Shown here: positions 53,916 to 63,012 of the stretch, in pieces | Layout: each line of letters opens with the position of its first letter | Position numbering within the stretch: position 1 is the stretch's first letter | Assembly: GCF_000735455.1 (NCBI RefSeq) | Contig: NZ_JMPS01000073.1 | Coordinates: 1 to 64,000 of the forward strand | Source of the DNA: Yokenella regensburgei ATCC 49455 | Lineage (GTDB): Bacteria; Pseudomonadota; Gammaproteobacteria; Enterobacterales; Enterobacteriaceae | DNA length: 64,000 bases | Reading direction: 5' to 3' | The notes under the pieces: generated by a model | Seen by the model: only the letters and a program-made list of their open reading frames with translations | Databases searched by the model: none | Told to the model about the DNA's origin: nothing | Position numbers and translations under genes: made by a program

Positions 53916-54407
53916 ATGAAAGGTATTGTTCACATCCGCGTCGACGACCGACTGATCCACGGCCAGGTGGCGACCCGCTGGGTAAGCCATTTCAACGCCA
54001 ACCGCATTATGGTGATTGACGACGCCGTTGCTGCAAACGATGTCGAAAAGATGCTGCTGCGCAGTGCGGCACCGGAAGGCTGCAACACCTCTATCCTCTC
54101 TTTTGAGAAAGCGAGCGCCAATATCCTCGCCGGGAACTACGACGGTCAGCGCGTGCTGATCCTGCTGAAAACGCCGGAGCTGGCGCTGAAGCTGATGAAC
54201 TGCGGGGCTGCCCTCACCCAGCTCAATATCGGCAATATGTCCAACAAAGACGATCGTCGCCAGATTAAGCGTTCGGTAAGCGTTAACGATGCTGAAATTG
54301 CTGCCATCAACGCGTTGCTGGAAAAAGGCGTGGCGGTCACGGCACAGATGACCCCGGAAGAACCAAACGCCTGTATCACCACGTTTTTAAAAGCCGATAA
54401 GGGATAA
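53916..54407 (+). CDS. PTS mannose-family EIIB component
   Basis: A 163-residue EIIB that phosphorylates the sugar during import. The active His is His15 in VDDRLIHGQVATRW. The ribosome site AAGGAAG precedes the ATG. With EIIA, EIIC and EIID the transporter is complete. It lies 4 bp before the SIS gene. Confidence 0.93.
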   Translation: MKGIVHIRVDDRLIHGQVATRWVSHFNANRIMVIDDAVAANDVEKMLLRSAAPEGCNTSILSFEKASANILAGNYDGQRVLILLKTPELALKLMNCGAALTQLNIGNMSNKDDRRQIKRSVSVNDAEIAAINALLEKGVAVTAQMTPEEPNACITTFLKADKG

Positions 54408-54410
54408 GGA

Positions 54411-55115
54411 ATGTCACCACATCAGCAGCAGTATTATCAGCATGTATTAGCGACGCTGGATCAGGTATTTCTTACTCAGAGTGCTGAAGTTGAGCAAGCG
54501 GCGGCGCTGTTTGCCGAGTGCGTCAAAGCCAACGGCATTATTCACGGTTTTGGCTCCGGCCATTCGTTTGCCGCGGCGGTCGAGCTGGCCGGTCGTGCGG
54601 GTGGCCTGGTCAACACGAAAGCCATCGACCAGTTCTATGGGCCAACCGGCTGGTTTGATTCGCTCAAAGGGATTGGCGATATCTTTTCCGGGCTGCTGGA
54701 TCTGCGCGAGGCAGACTGCTTTGTGATTATCTCCAACTCCGGCACCAAGCCGCTGCACGTTGAGCTGGCACGCAAGGTAAAAGAGATGGGACTGAAGCTG
54801 GTTGTTATCACCCGCTACAGCGGAGAGTCGGCATCAACGAGCGAGAGCATTCGCGACTATGCCGACGTCATTCTTGATAACGGCTGTCCGGACGGTGACT
54901 GCACGCTGAGTATGGATAACGGCAACATCATGACCGGCCCGGTGTCCTCGCTTTCTGCGGCCTTCATCATCAATAACGTAGTGATCCGCTGCATCGAGAT
55001 GCTGCTGGAACAAGGTATCGCGCCGCCGGTGATGCGCAGCATCAATCTGTCCGGTGGCAAAGAATACAACGATGCGCTGATGAGCCAGTACAAAGAGCGC
55101 GTGTTTACGCTGTAG
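54411..55115 (+). CDS. SIS-domain phosphosugar protein 1
   Basis: A 234-residue SIS-domain protein of the UPF0309-type group. The sugar-phosphate binding segments are IIHGFGSGHSFAAAVELAGRAGG and FVIISNSGTKPLHVELARKVKEMGLKLVVIT. It is likely an isomerase or other enzyme acting on a phosphorylated amino sugar released from the imported disaccharide. It lies 4 bp after EIIB and 10 bp before GH88. A second SIS protein lies downstream of GH88; the two are only distantly alike. Confidence 0.85.
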   Translation: MSPHQQQYYQHVLATLDQVFLTQSAEVEQAAALFAECVKANGIIHGFGSGHSFAAAVELAGRAGGLVNTKAIDQFYGPTGWFDSLKGIGDIFSGLLDLREADCFVIISNSGTKPLHVELARKVKEMGLKLVVITRYSGESASTSESIRDYADVILDNGCPDGDCTLSMDNGNIMTGPVSSLSAAFIINNVVIRCIEMLLEQGIAPPVMRSINLSGGKEYNDALMSQYKERVFTL

Positions 55116-55124
55116 GGGAAAAAC

Positions 55125-56291
55125 ATGAAAGAGACTCTGTCGAATCGCCTCGCGCCGCTGCCTTTTCCTGCTATCACGCCCGACGACTGTCGGGATGCGC
55201 TGGCGGCATGTGTGCAGCGCATCACGCGCAATATGGGCCTGTATGGCGAGAAATTCCCCTCCGCCTGCACGCACAACAATCGCTATCTCCTGAAAGAGAA
55301 TAACGACTGGACCAACGGTTTCTGGACCGGAATGCAGGCCATGGCCTGGGAGTTCAGCGGCGATACGCCATACCTGGACGGCGTTGAACGTAACGTCGCC
55401 AGTTTTAAAGCGCGCCTGGCGGCACACCATGTCCTTGACCATCACGATATCGGCTTCCTTTATAGCCTGTCGGCGGTCGCGCACTGGAAACTGACGGAGC
55501 GCGACGAGTTAACCCCGCTTATCGTGGCGGCGGCCGATCTGCTGGTGAACCGTTTTCACGACAGCGCCGGTTTTATCCAGGCCTGGGGAACGCTGAATGA
55601 CCCGCAGGAGTACCGGCTGATTATCGATTCACTGATTAACCTTCCCCTGCTCCACGTGGCGGCGAAGATCAGCGGTGAGTCGCGTTATCGAATCGTTGCT
55701 GAACGCCACTATGCAGCGGTCATCAACAACATTTTTCGTGCAGACGGCTCCACTTTCCATACCTTCTATTTTGACCCGAAAAGCGGTGCGCCTTCACACG
55801 GGAAAACCTTCCAGGGGTACAACGATAACTCCTGCTGGGCGCGCGGTCAGGCGTGGGCCATTCTCGGGATCCCACTTCACTGGTCTGCCACCGGGGAAAC
55901 CGACCACTACGAGCGCTGGCAGCAGGCCTGCGAGTACTTCTTCCGCTACCTGCCGGAGGACGGTGTTCCGGCCTGGGATCTGCTGCTTGCCGATGATCCG
56001 GCGGCGCCAAAAGACAGCTCCGCGCTGGCTATTGCCGTGTGCGGCCTGCTCGAAGCGCACAAGCACTTCCCGGATGCCGGGTACGAGAAACTGGCGCGTC
56101 AGCTTCTGCAGGCATTAATGCGCGGCGCTTCTGCCCGCGATGACGACGCCTGCGAAGGCTTACTTAAACACGGTGTTTACGCGTATGCCCTTGGTAAAGG
56201 CATCGATGAATGTAATCTCTGGGGGGATTACTTCTATATGGAAGCGTTATACCGAATCTACCAACCGCAATGGTCAGGATACTGGTTATGA
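55125..56291 (+). CDS. GH88 unsaturated glucuronyl hydrolase
   Basis: A 388-residue cytoplasmic (alpha/alpha)6-barrel enzyme. It hydrates the double bond of 4,5-unsaturated uronyl residues, which then leave spontaneously. The catalytic Asp pair is Asp108 in HHDIGF and Asp168 in LIIDSLINL, the same spacing as Asp88/Asp149 of Bacillus UGL. WTNGFWTGMQAMAWEFSGD, WGTLNDPQEYRLIIDS and ARGQAWAILGIPLHW are further family blocks. It is complete and normal in length. In this operon the substrate should be a disaccharide phosphorylated by the PTS, for instance from hyaluronan, chondroitin or heparosan. Products would be an unsaturated uronate-derived ketoacid and a hexosamine phosphate. Confidence 0.93.
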   Translation: MKETLSNRLAPLPFPAITPDDCRDALAACVQRITRNMGLYGEKFPSACTHNNRYLLKENNDWTNGFWTGMQAMAWEFSGDTPYLDGVERNVASFKARLAAHHVLDHHDIGFLYSLSAVAHWKLTERDELTPLIVAAADLLVNRFHDSAGFIQAWGTLNDPQEYRLIIDSLINLPLLHVAAKISGESRYRIVAERHYAAVINNIFRADGSTFHTFYFDPKSGAPSHGKTFQGYNDNSCWARGQAWAILGIPLHWSATGETDHYERWQQACEYFFRYLPEDGVPAWDLLLADDPAAPKDSSALAIAVCGLLEAHKHFPDAGYEKLARQLLQALMRGASARDDDACEGLLKHGVYAYALGKGIDECNLWGDYFYMEALYRIYQPQWSGYWL

Positions 56292-57046
56292 CAATGATTC
56301 AAAGTTATTTAAATATCGTCCAGAAGAAACTTAACGACATTACCCAACAGCAAAGCCATAAAATCACCTCCGCCGCCGGGGAACTGGCAAAGGTCATTAA
56401 CCAGGGTGGCGTGGTTTATATTTTTGGCTGTGGTCACTCACATATTTTCGCTGAAGATATGTTTTATCGTGCCGGCGGCATCGCTCCAGTCCGGCCGATA
56501 TTTATCGAGCCTTTAATGCTACATGAAGGTGCGGCAGCTTCATCGCATTATGAAAAGCAAAATGACTATATCGCTGAGCATCTGGAGAAGTTCGCGATAA
56601 CCAGTAAAGATGCATTAATCGTTATTTCAACTTCCGGGATCAATCCCGCGCCGGTGGATGCGGCATTATGGGCAAAACAGCACGGGGCATTTACCCTGGC
56701 GCTGACCAGCTTCCTGTATGCCGAGACCCAGCCGTCGAAGCACAAGGCTGGTCTCAAGCTGCGCGACTGCGCCGATATCGCGATAGATAACCAGGTGCCC
56801 ATCGGTGATGCGGTGCTGTCGCTTGCGGATCATGCCACGCCGTTTGCGCCAGTCTCCTCGATGACCGGGCTCTTTATTATGCACAGCCTGTTTGCAGAAA
56901 TCATCGCGAAGCTGGGGCGTGATAATAAATGTCTGCCGGTGTTTTTGAGCGGTAACATTGCTAATTCGGCGCAACATAATGAATATCTCCTGGAGAAATA
57001 TGGCACGCAAATACCGGAGCTAATAAATAACAATAATTTTAAATAA
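56288..57046 (+). CDS. SIS-domain phosphosugar protein 2
   Basis: A 252-residue SIS protein (UPF0309/YjeK-like phosphosugar-binding group). The sugar site is VVYIFGCGHSHIFAEDMFYRAGG and LIVISTSGINPAPVDAALWAKQHG. The ATG at 56288 overlaps the GH88 stop (ATGA), so translation is coupled; an earlier in-frame Met at 56270 lies inside GH88. With SIS protein 1 it probably processes the hexosamine phosphate half of the disaccharide. Neither resembles NagB or AgaS clearly enough to name. Confidence 0.85.
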   Translation: MTMIQSYLNIVQKKLNDITQQQSHKITSAAGELAKVINQGGVVYIFGCGHSHIFAEDMFYRAGGIAPVRPIFIEPLMLHEGAAASSHYEKQNDYIAEHLEKFAITSKDALIVISTSGINPAPVDAALWAKQHGAFTLALTSFLYAETQPSKHKAGLKLRDCADIAIDNQVPIGDAVLSLADHATPFAPVSSMTGLFIMHSLFAEIIAKLGRDNKCLPVFLSGNIANSAQHNEYLLEKYGTQIPELINNNNFK

Positions 57047-57096
57047 GTAGTACGTCCCCTCGCCCTACAATACAGGGTTTTATAAGATATATAATA

Positions 57097-58509
57097 ATGA
57101 CAAGTCATAAACTCAGAGTTTCTCTGTGTGCACCGCTGTTGCTTTTTATTGCCCCAAATGCCTTTGCGGAAGAAGAAACGGATTATGAAGCGCCTTCGCA
57201 GTTTGAGAAAGCGTTTTATGATGAAGGCAAATTAAACCTCAATACCTCGTTATACATTCGTCATCGTGCAGTCAAAGATCCTACTACCGGTAAATACGGA
57301 TTGGGTCCGGCCGGGATCCAGAACCAGACCGGTAACGTGGCGATTAGCTATATTTCTGGCTATTACAAAGACGTCATTGGTTTTGATTTCTGGGGCAACG
57401 CCAACATCAAGCTCGGGCATACCGTCGGTCAGTCGGAGATCCTGTACTACGACTACGAATGTGGCCAGCCAGGCAAGTTCAGCCCGTGCGAGAAGTCCTA
57501 CATGAGCGTGTCGGTTGCCGCACTCAAGCTCAATCTTGGTGATGCAGGTACCAACTTCAAGCTGGCGGCGGGTTATACCCCCATCAACTCCGGTACCGTT
57601 AAAAGCAGTTGGGGTCTCAACCCCCACGCTTTCCGTGGGTTTGACAGCGCCCTGACCCTCGACAAACTGCGGCTAACCTACGCCTGGGCCGACCGCTTCA
57701 AGAACGACTGGAGCCGTGATTTTAAACCGATGACCACGGCCTGGCACCAGAACAACGCCGCCGGGCTTGATGACAACGGCAAAACTATTAAAGCCGGTGA
57801 AATCATCGATTACATTCACACGGTGGGTGCGGTCTATAACTTCGGCAATACCGTTCTCGACGTGGGCTACGGCGAAGGTAAAGGCTATCGTCGCAACTGG
57901 CAGGCGCTGGTCGAACGGAACGATACTTTGACCAAAGATGTCTCCCTGCAAAGTAAGCTCTTCTATCAGGGCGCGCGCTACATCGAAGATCTGTCGAAGA
58001 TTAAAGATCCTTCAACGGAATACTACGTCGGGGTCGGTTTTAACCTGAGCCACAACAACACCGTGTGGTCGCTCGGCTACAGTCAGAACTACGCCCCCAA
58101 CACCGGGGATTACAACTTCCGCTTAACCCCGTGGGCGAACTCCGATAAGCGTGATTATCAACCAACGCTGTCACAGCTGGAAGACTTTAACGTCTCCGGC
58201 GCCCACGCGGTTCGTTTTGGCGTGAGCTACAACTTTGCTGATTTCAATCTACCGGAGCTCACCCTGGGCGGAGCCGGAACCTACGGCTGGCACGTAGTGA
58301 CCGATGTCAGTAAAACCGGTTCGGCGAGAAAGTACGACGGTAGTATGGTGTCGTTCGATCTTTCCGCCCGCTACCTGGTGGCAGACGGCATGGCAAAAGG
58401 ACTCTCCTTTACCCTACTCCCGGCGCTCTTCCGGGCAACGGACAGCAACTATAAAACCGATCGTAACGACGTGAAGTTTATCGTCGGTTACAGCATCAGT
58501 ATCTTTTAA
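57097..58509 (+). CDS. OprD-family outer-membrane porin
   Basis: A 470-residue outer-membrane porin of the OprD/ChiP-like family with a signal peptide ending NAFA. It opens EKAFYDEGKLNLNTSLYIRHRAV, as in ChiP/OprD proteins, and has constriction-region ladders (Arg/Lys-rich RRNWQALVERND and DRFKNDWSRDF) suited to anionic sugars. It ends FIVGYSISIF with a terminal Phe. Predicted to admit the unsaturated uronyl disaccharide used by this operon. It is 50 bp after SIS protein 2 and is followed by a terminator. Confidence 0.9.
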   Translation: MTSHKLRVSLCAPLLLFIAPNAFAEEETDYEAPSQFEKAFYDEGKLNLNTSLYIRHRAVKDPTTGKYGLGPAGIQNQTGNVAISYISGYYKDVIGFDFWGNANIKLGHTVGQSEILYYDYECGQPGKFSPCEKSYMSVSVAALKLNLGDAGTNFKLAAGYTPINSGTVKSSWGLNPHAFRGFDSALTLDKLRLTYAWADRFKNDWSRDFKPMTTAWHQNNAAGLDDNGKTIKAGEIIDYIHTVGAVYNFGNTVLDVGYGEGKGYRRNWQALVERNDTLTKDVSLQSKLFYQGARYIEDLSKIKDPSTEYYVGVGFNLSHNNTVWSLGYSQNYAPNTGDYNFRLTPWANSDKRDYQPTLSQLEDFNVSGAHAVRFGVSYNFADFNLPELTLGGAGTYGWHVVTDVSKTGSARKYDGSMVSFDLSARYLVADGMAKGLSFTLLPALFRATDSNYKTDRNDVKFIVGYSISIF

Positions 58510-58516
58510 GCCCAGC

Positions 58517-58540
58517 GCCCCTTGCCGGACAGCGAGGGGC
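58517..58540. terminator. Terminator ending the GH88-PTS operon
   Basis: GCCCCT (58517-58522) pairs with AGGGGC (58535-58540), extended inward by TGC/GCG, with A-rich DNA (AGAAAAAA) on the right. It can act for the OprD gene and, with its T-tract on the other strand, even better for the convergent MFS gene. Confidence 0.65.
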
Positions 58541-58548
58541 AGAAAAAA

Positions 58549-59751
58549 TCAGGCCACCAGTTTATCTTCACTGGTGGCGCATTTTTTTCCGCGATGCGCC
58601 ACGTAATACCCCAGCAGTTTCATCGGTACCATGCAAAGCATCATCGATGTCGTCCCGATAAGCGGGTTTTGTACCAGCACAGAAACCAGCAGCGTGGCGA
58701 TGAAACAACCTGTCAGCTGAATAGCATTAAACAGCGCCGAAGCCTTTCCGGTGTTGTTCGGGAAGATAGCCAGCGCATTCGCTACCACCAGTGGGAAGAT
58801 AGCGGCATTCGCCATCGCCATCAGACTGAAAACGCCCAGCAGCATAGACAGCGCAGGGTTCCCCACTACCGCAATGCCAAACAGAGCCACCAGAGATACA
58901 CAGAATAAAACCACAAAGGCGGTTAATACGGTTTTCTTATCAAAATAGTTCACCAGAATTCGGCAACCGTAACCTCCGATCAAAAAGGCAATGGTCTGTG
59001 GCAGAAAACTTAAACCGATAACATCGGCACCGTAACCCATTTTCGTCAGAATAAACGGCGAGCCACCCAGCCAACAGAAGAATGCGGCGGAAGACGACGA
59101 GTACATCATGACGTTACCAATAAAGACGCGTGATCTTAAAATATCAGCCAGCGGCAGCTTAATTCTGCGGGCATTACTTTTAGCACTTTGTTTGTTTTTA
59201 TTTTTCAGTAACGCGGTGAAAACAATTAATGCAAACGTAATGGCAGTCAGTACCAGGAAAATAGCTCGCCACGGATAATGTCCTATTAACCATGCACCAA
59301 TAATCGGCGCCAGTGCCGGAGATAATGCAACCAGTGGCATCACCACGGCAAACACCTTATGAGCGTTCTCAGAACCATAGCGGTCGACAACCAGTGCCTG
59401 CCAGATGACGGCGGTAGCGCATACCCCGAGAGCCTGCAGGAAGCGGCAGAACAGCAGCCCGGCGGCACCGTCGACGAACAGTACACCGATACAGCCGACA
59501 ATAAACACCAGCAGCCCCATCAGTAATGCTCTACGGCGACCTAAATTATCGGAAAGCTCCCCCCATATTAACTGCCCAAGTGCAAAACCACCGAGATAGA
59601 TACTTAAACTACCGCTAATAACAGAAGCTGAAGTATTTAAATCATCCTGCATGATTGAAAATGCGGGTAAATACATATCTGTTGCCAGGTAGCCCAACAT
59701 ACTCAAGCCACTCAGGTACAGAATAAAGAATGGATTCTTGTTTTTTATCAT
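58549..59751 (-). CDS. Bcr/CflA (DHA1) MFS exporter, YdhC/PunC-like
   Basis: A 400-residue 12-helix exporter. It closely follows E. coli YdhC (PunC, purine nucleoside uptake/efflux): LSGLSMLGYLATDMYLPAFSIMQDDL, motif A GELSDNLGRRRALLMG, ALGVCATAVIWQALVVDRYGSENAHKVFAVVMPLVALSPALAPIIGAWL, and LPQTIAFLIGGYGCRIL. As it is not beside punR it may be a paralog with another substrate. It is convergent with the GH88 operon. Confidence 0.87.
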   Translation of the reverse strand: MIKNKNPFFILYLSGLSMLGYLATDMYLPAFSIMQDDLNTSASVISGSLSIYLGGFALGQLIWGELSDNLGRRRALLMGLLVFIVGCIGVLFVDGAAGLLFCRFLQALGVCATAVIWQALVVDRYGSENAHKVFAVVMPLVALSPALAPIIGAWLIGHYPWRAIFLVLTAITFALIVFTALLKNKNKQSAKSNARRIKLPLADILRSRVFIGNVMMYSSSSAAFFCWLGGSPFILTKMGYGADVIGLSFLPQTIAFLIGGYGCRILVNYFDKKTVLTAFVVLFCVSLVALFGIAVVGNPALSMLLGVFSLMAMANAAIFPLVVANALAIFPNNTGKASALFNAIQLTGCFIATLLVSVLVQNPLIGTTSMMLCMVPMKLLGYYVAHRGKKCATSEDKLVA

Positions 59752-59908
59752 TATGAAAACTCCAGACCAATGATGAAGGACTGAAATATAACACGAGGCG
59801 AATTGATTTCAAGTAAAACCCTATGTAATAACGGCTGGTAAATAATCACCACGCCGTTATTATCCCCACAGGGTTATTATTTATATTTTAAATTAACGAA
59901 ATAAGAAA

Positions 59909-59936
59909 GCGGAAGATATATCGCGATATCTTCCGC
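59909..59936 (-). terminator. Terminator of uxaB
   Basis: An 11-bp perfect stem, GCGGAAGATAT (59909-59919) with ATATCTTCCGC (59926-59936), loop six bases, then TTTCTTATTT on the minus strand. It lies just beyond the uxaB stop. Confidence 0.85.
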
Positions 59937-59956
59937 GGGTAAAAATAGGCGCTACA

Positions 59957-61408
59957 TCAGCACAGCGGCTGAACGGCGCGCTTCATCCCCTGGGTCAGAA
60001 TGGTATCCAGATAACCGCTAACGCTGTCGATAAGTCCGGGCACCACCGTCAGATCCTGCTCCCAGTGGCTCTCCACCGCCAGCACCTGGCTTACCAGCTC
60101 GCGGGTATTAATCAGACGATCGCTATGCTGCGCCCACAGCTGCTGGTAGCGCTCAATCCAGTGAGCGTCATCCTGCACCGGATACGCTTCGCCCTCGCGT
60201 TCACCGCGATAGAACGCTATCAGCGCCGCCAGGGCAAACGTCAGACGCGGAGGAAGCTGCCCCTTCTGCGCCACCCCTGCCAGCAGCTGCGGCAGAATGC
60301 GGGTGCGGAATTTGGTCATCCCGTTGAGTGAAATCGACAGCAACTGATGTTTGATATAGGGGTTGCGGAAGCGGCTGGTGACGGCACTGGCGAACGATTC
60401 CAGCTCATCTTTTGGCAAATCGAGTACCGGAATGATCTCTTCGTGAATCGCTTTCTCTACAAACGCACAAATTTGCGCATCGTTCATCGCCTCACCGACC
60501 GTCTCCAGCCCGGCCTGGAACGCCACCGGTACCAGCGCGGTATGCGCACCGTTCAGAATAGCGACCTTCCGCTCTTTATACGGCTTGATATCGTCAACAA
60601 TACGCACATTAAGCGGGTATTGATCGAGATGCAGCTCGGCTGCCAGCGACTTTGGTCCCTGAATGACAAACAGATAGAAATGCTCGGCGGTATCAAGGAA
60701 ACCATCTTTATAGCCCAGTTCCGCTTCAAGCGCGGCAACTTCGTCACGCGGATAGCCGGTCACAATCCGGTCGACCAGCGTCGAGCAGAAGGTGTTGGCA
60801 TTCTGCAGCCAGGCTTTAAATTCTGGGCTAAGCGCCCACTTGTCAGCATAGCGCAGCACCAGCTCGCGCAGTGCTTCGCCGTTGTAGTCAATTAATTCGC
60901 ACGGAATGATGACCCAGCCTTTATCGGCGGCCCCCCTGAAATGCTCAAAACGCTCAAACAGCAAACGGGTCAGCTTCGCCGGATAGCTCACCGCCGGCGC
61001 ATCTTCAAAACGATCGTCATCGTTGTAGCTGATGCCTGCCTCGGTGGTGTTAGAGAAAACAAAGCGGATATCCGGGTTGTGCGCCAGCGCCAGGTACTGG
61101 TCGTACTGGCTGTAGACGCTGATTTCACGGTTGACCGAGCGGATAAGGCGCGCATCGCTTACCGCTTCACCCTTCTCATTCAGGCCTCGAATAATTGTGG
61201 TGTACAGGCCATCCTGAGTACTGAGTGACGGAGGGAACGTACTGTCGATAGGCCGTACCACCACGATACCGGCATTTAACCCGGCATGTTCGTTGAGCAG
61301 GTCAATCTGCCAGTCTACGAAGGCACGCAGGAAGTTACCTTCACCAAACTGAATAATGCGCTCAGGGTACTGAGCACCGGGAAAATCACGGCGGTTTAAT
61401 GTTTTCAC
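59957..61408 (-). CDS. uxaB: UxaB, altronate oxidoreductase (tagaturonate reductase)
   Basis: Cytoplasmic NADH-dependent reductase of D-tagaturonate to D-altronate in galacturonate catabolism. From the GTG at 61408 it is 483 residues, the exact length of E. coli UxaB, starting [33 protein letters not shown]. The GTG follows AAGGGAACC; the open frame extends 11 codons further upstream. Catalytic-region blocks [20 protein letters not shown] are intact. It is a backbone gene, separated from yneE by the GH88-PTS insert and the PunC-like gene. Confidence 0.96.
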   Translation of the reverse strand: MKTLNRRDFPGAQYPERIIQFGEGNFLRAFVDWQIDLLNEHAGLNAGIVVVRPIDSTFPPSLSTQDGLYTTIIRGLNEKGEAVSDARLIRSVNREISVYSQYDQYLALAHNPDIRFVFSNTTEAGISYNDDDRFEDAPAVSYPAKLTRLLFERFEHFRGAADKGWVIIPCELIDYNGEALRELVLRYADKWALSPEFKAWLQNANTFCSTLVDRIVTGYPRDEVAALEAELGYKDGFLDTAEHFYLFVIQGPKSLAAELHLDQYPLNVRIVDDIKPYKERKVAILNGAHTALVPVAFQAGLETVGEAMNDAQICAFVEKAIHEEIIPVLDLPKDELESFASAVTSRFRNPYIKHQLLSISLNGMTKFRTRILPQLLAGVAQKGQLPPRLTFALAALIAFYRGEREGEAYPVQDDAHWIERYQQLWAQHSDRLINTRELVSQVLAVESHWEQDLTVVPGLIDSVSGYLDTILTQGMKRAVQPLC

Positions 61409-61513
61409 AAGAGGTTCCCTTGGTTGTTGGTCATACAGCATTTCTTTATTGGTATGACAACTTATCAGATATCTAAACCAGGGAACCCTGTTTTGATCAA
61501 TAACAGGCCGGTA

Positions 61514-62494
61514 TTACGGTGAAGATTGAGTCTGAGTGCCGGAAGGCGGGATCATCAGCGCCATGTGCGTCGCCGCCGCACGGATCCAGGTGCGTAAGTC
61601 CGGGAATACGGCGTGATCAAACTCCTTAACTCCCCAGGTAAAGCCCAGTTGCCAGGGCTTGCCGGAAAGGAGATTCTGTTCCTCCACCACTTCAACCAGA
61701 TGTTGAATCGCTATCCAGGCGCCGGTTTCATCGGTATCAGGTAGCAGGACCGCGAACTGGTTAGCGTCGTAACGAACCAGCAGATCTGTGTCGCGCAGGG
61801 TACTGCGCAGCAGGGTCGCCATAGCGCAACGTGCGGCATCGCCTTCTGCGTTTCCGTATTGACTGGCAATGAGATTGAACGTGTTGCAATCAAGCCAGGC
61901 CAGCGTCAGGGGCTCTGCCCTTCGGTGGGAGGAGAGGATGGCGTAGTTGGCCAAGTTTTCGAATCCGCGGCGGTTCAGTAATCCGGTGAGTGGATCAGAA
62001 GTTGATACGCTCACCGACGCCAGTTCGTCCCCGGCAATGGCCGAGAGATCTTCAAGCGCCGCCGTTTCTTCTTCATTAAACGTCCGGGGCTGGTCAGATG
62101 CGACGCAAAATGACCCGGCGATTGTGCCGTCCGGCAGGCGCAGCGGTACGCCGGCATAGAAACGCAGCTGCGGCGGCCCTACCACCAGAGGATTATCGCT
62201 AAAACGCGGGTCCTGAAGGGTATCTGTCACGATAAGCGGTTGTGCATTGAAGACGACGTGACCACAAAATGAAAGCTGGCGCGCCAGCCCATTCCAGTCC
62301 ACCCCATCGCCGGATTTCTGCACCAGGGTTGTATCATCCACTAGACTAATAACCGCAACAGGCACATCAAAAAGCCGACGAGCCAGCCGGGTCAGGCGGT
62401 CAAAACGGCGAGCGTCACCGGCGACCAGTAGCCCGGAGTGATGCAGCGCCGCCAGGCGTTGTGCTTCGTTGGCGGGTATTTCAGGCGTCTTCAT
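61514..62494 (-). CDS. GAF-GGDEF protein with degenerate cyclase motif
   Basis: A 326-residue protein with an N-terminal GAF domain (residues 20-165, VPVAVISLVDDTTLVQKSGDGVDW ... FYAGVPLRLPDGTIAGSFCVAS) and a C-terminal GGDEF-like domain beginning DPLTGLLNRRGFE. Where active diguanylate cyclases have GG(D/E)EF this protein has YDANQF, so it is probably inactive as a cyclase. It may bind GTP or act through protein contacts. E. coli has a GGDEF gene (yneF) next to uxaB at the equivalent place. It begins 106 bp upstream of uxaB on the same strand. Confidence 0.85.
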   Translation of the reverse strand: MKTPEIPANEAQRLAALHHSGLLVAGDARRFDRLTRLARRLFDVPVAVISLVDDTTLVQKSGDGVDWNGLARQLSFCGHVVFNAQPLIVTDTLQDPRFSDNPLVVGPPQLRFYAGVPLRLPDGTIAGSFCVASDQPRTFNEEETAALEDLSAIAGDELASVSVSTSDPLTGLLNRRGFENLANYAILSSHRRAEPLTLAWLDCNTFNLIASQYGNAEGDAARCAMATLLRSTLRDTDLLVRYDANQFAVLLPDTDETGAWIAIQHLVEVVEEQNLLSGKPWQLGFTWGVKEFDHAVFPDLRTWIRAAATHMALMIPPSGTQTQSSP

Positions 62495-63012
62495 GACATC
62501 TCCTGCGTGGGGAAGTCATTCAATTTTAGCGTAAAGCGTCAAAGTGTAAGCCATCCGAAGCAAGTTTTTGTCCGCTGTCAGAACTATCGTTCAGGCAGCC
62601 GGTTTTGGCTTTCTGCATTTTATATCGTTTTTATCAATAACATTGGAATTTTATCTTATACATTCACTTGTGGCTGGAATAATGATTATTTTTCGACTGA
62701 CGCAGCATTGCGTTGTTTTCATGACTTTTATTTTATTAAAATATGGTATATTTAAGAAATGCTATTTTTCATCTATCTAATTACATTGCAGTTCTTCCGA
62801 TGATTTAAACAAGTAAGTCTCATTTATTATTGCTGGATTATTGAATGGCAGGCATCGCCGAGGCGTTTGCGAATAAATAAAACACCATCTAATTTAAACA
62901 GACATCCGCCGCGGCGGGTGTCAATATATATCTTATTTTCTTGCCATCATAACGGATGTATTGCCGTCATGGTATGCATTCCTTATTTATCAACTTCATC
63001 GGAGCGTCCATT
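62495..63012. other. AT-rich intergenic region before the aerolysin-like gene
   Basis: No gene is convincing in these 518 bp. From about 62,600 the sequence is clearly richer in AT than the backbone, which hints at recent acquisition of the following genes. A near-perfect inverted repeat around 62,901-62,922 (GACATCCGC with GCGGGTGTC) could form a leader hairpin about 90 bp before the next start. Confidence 0.5.
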
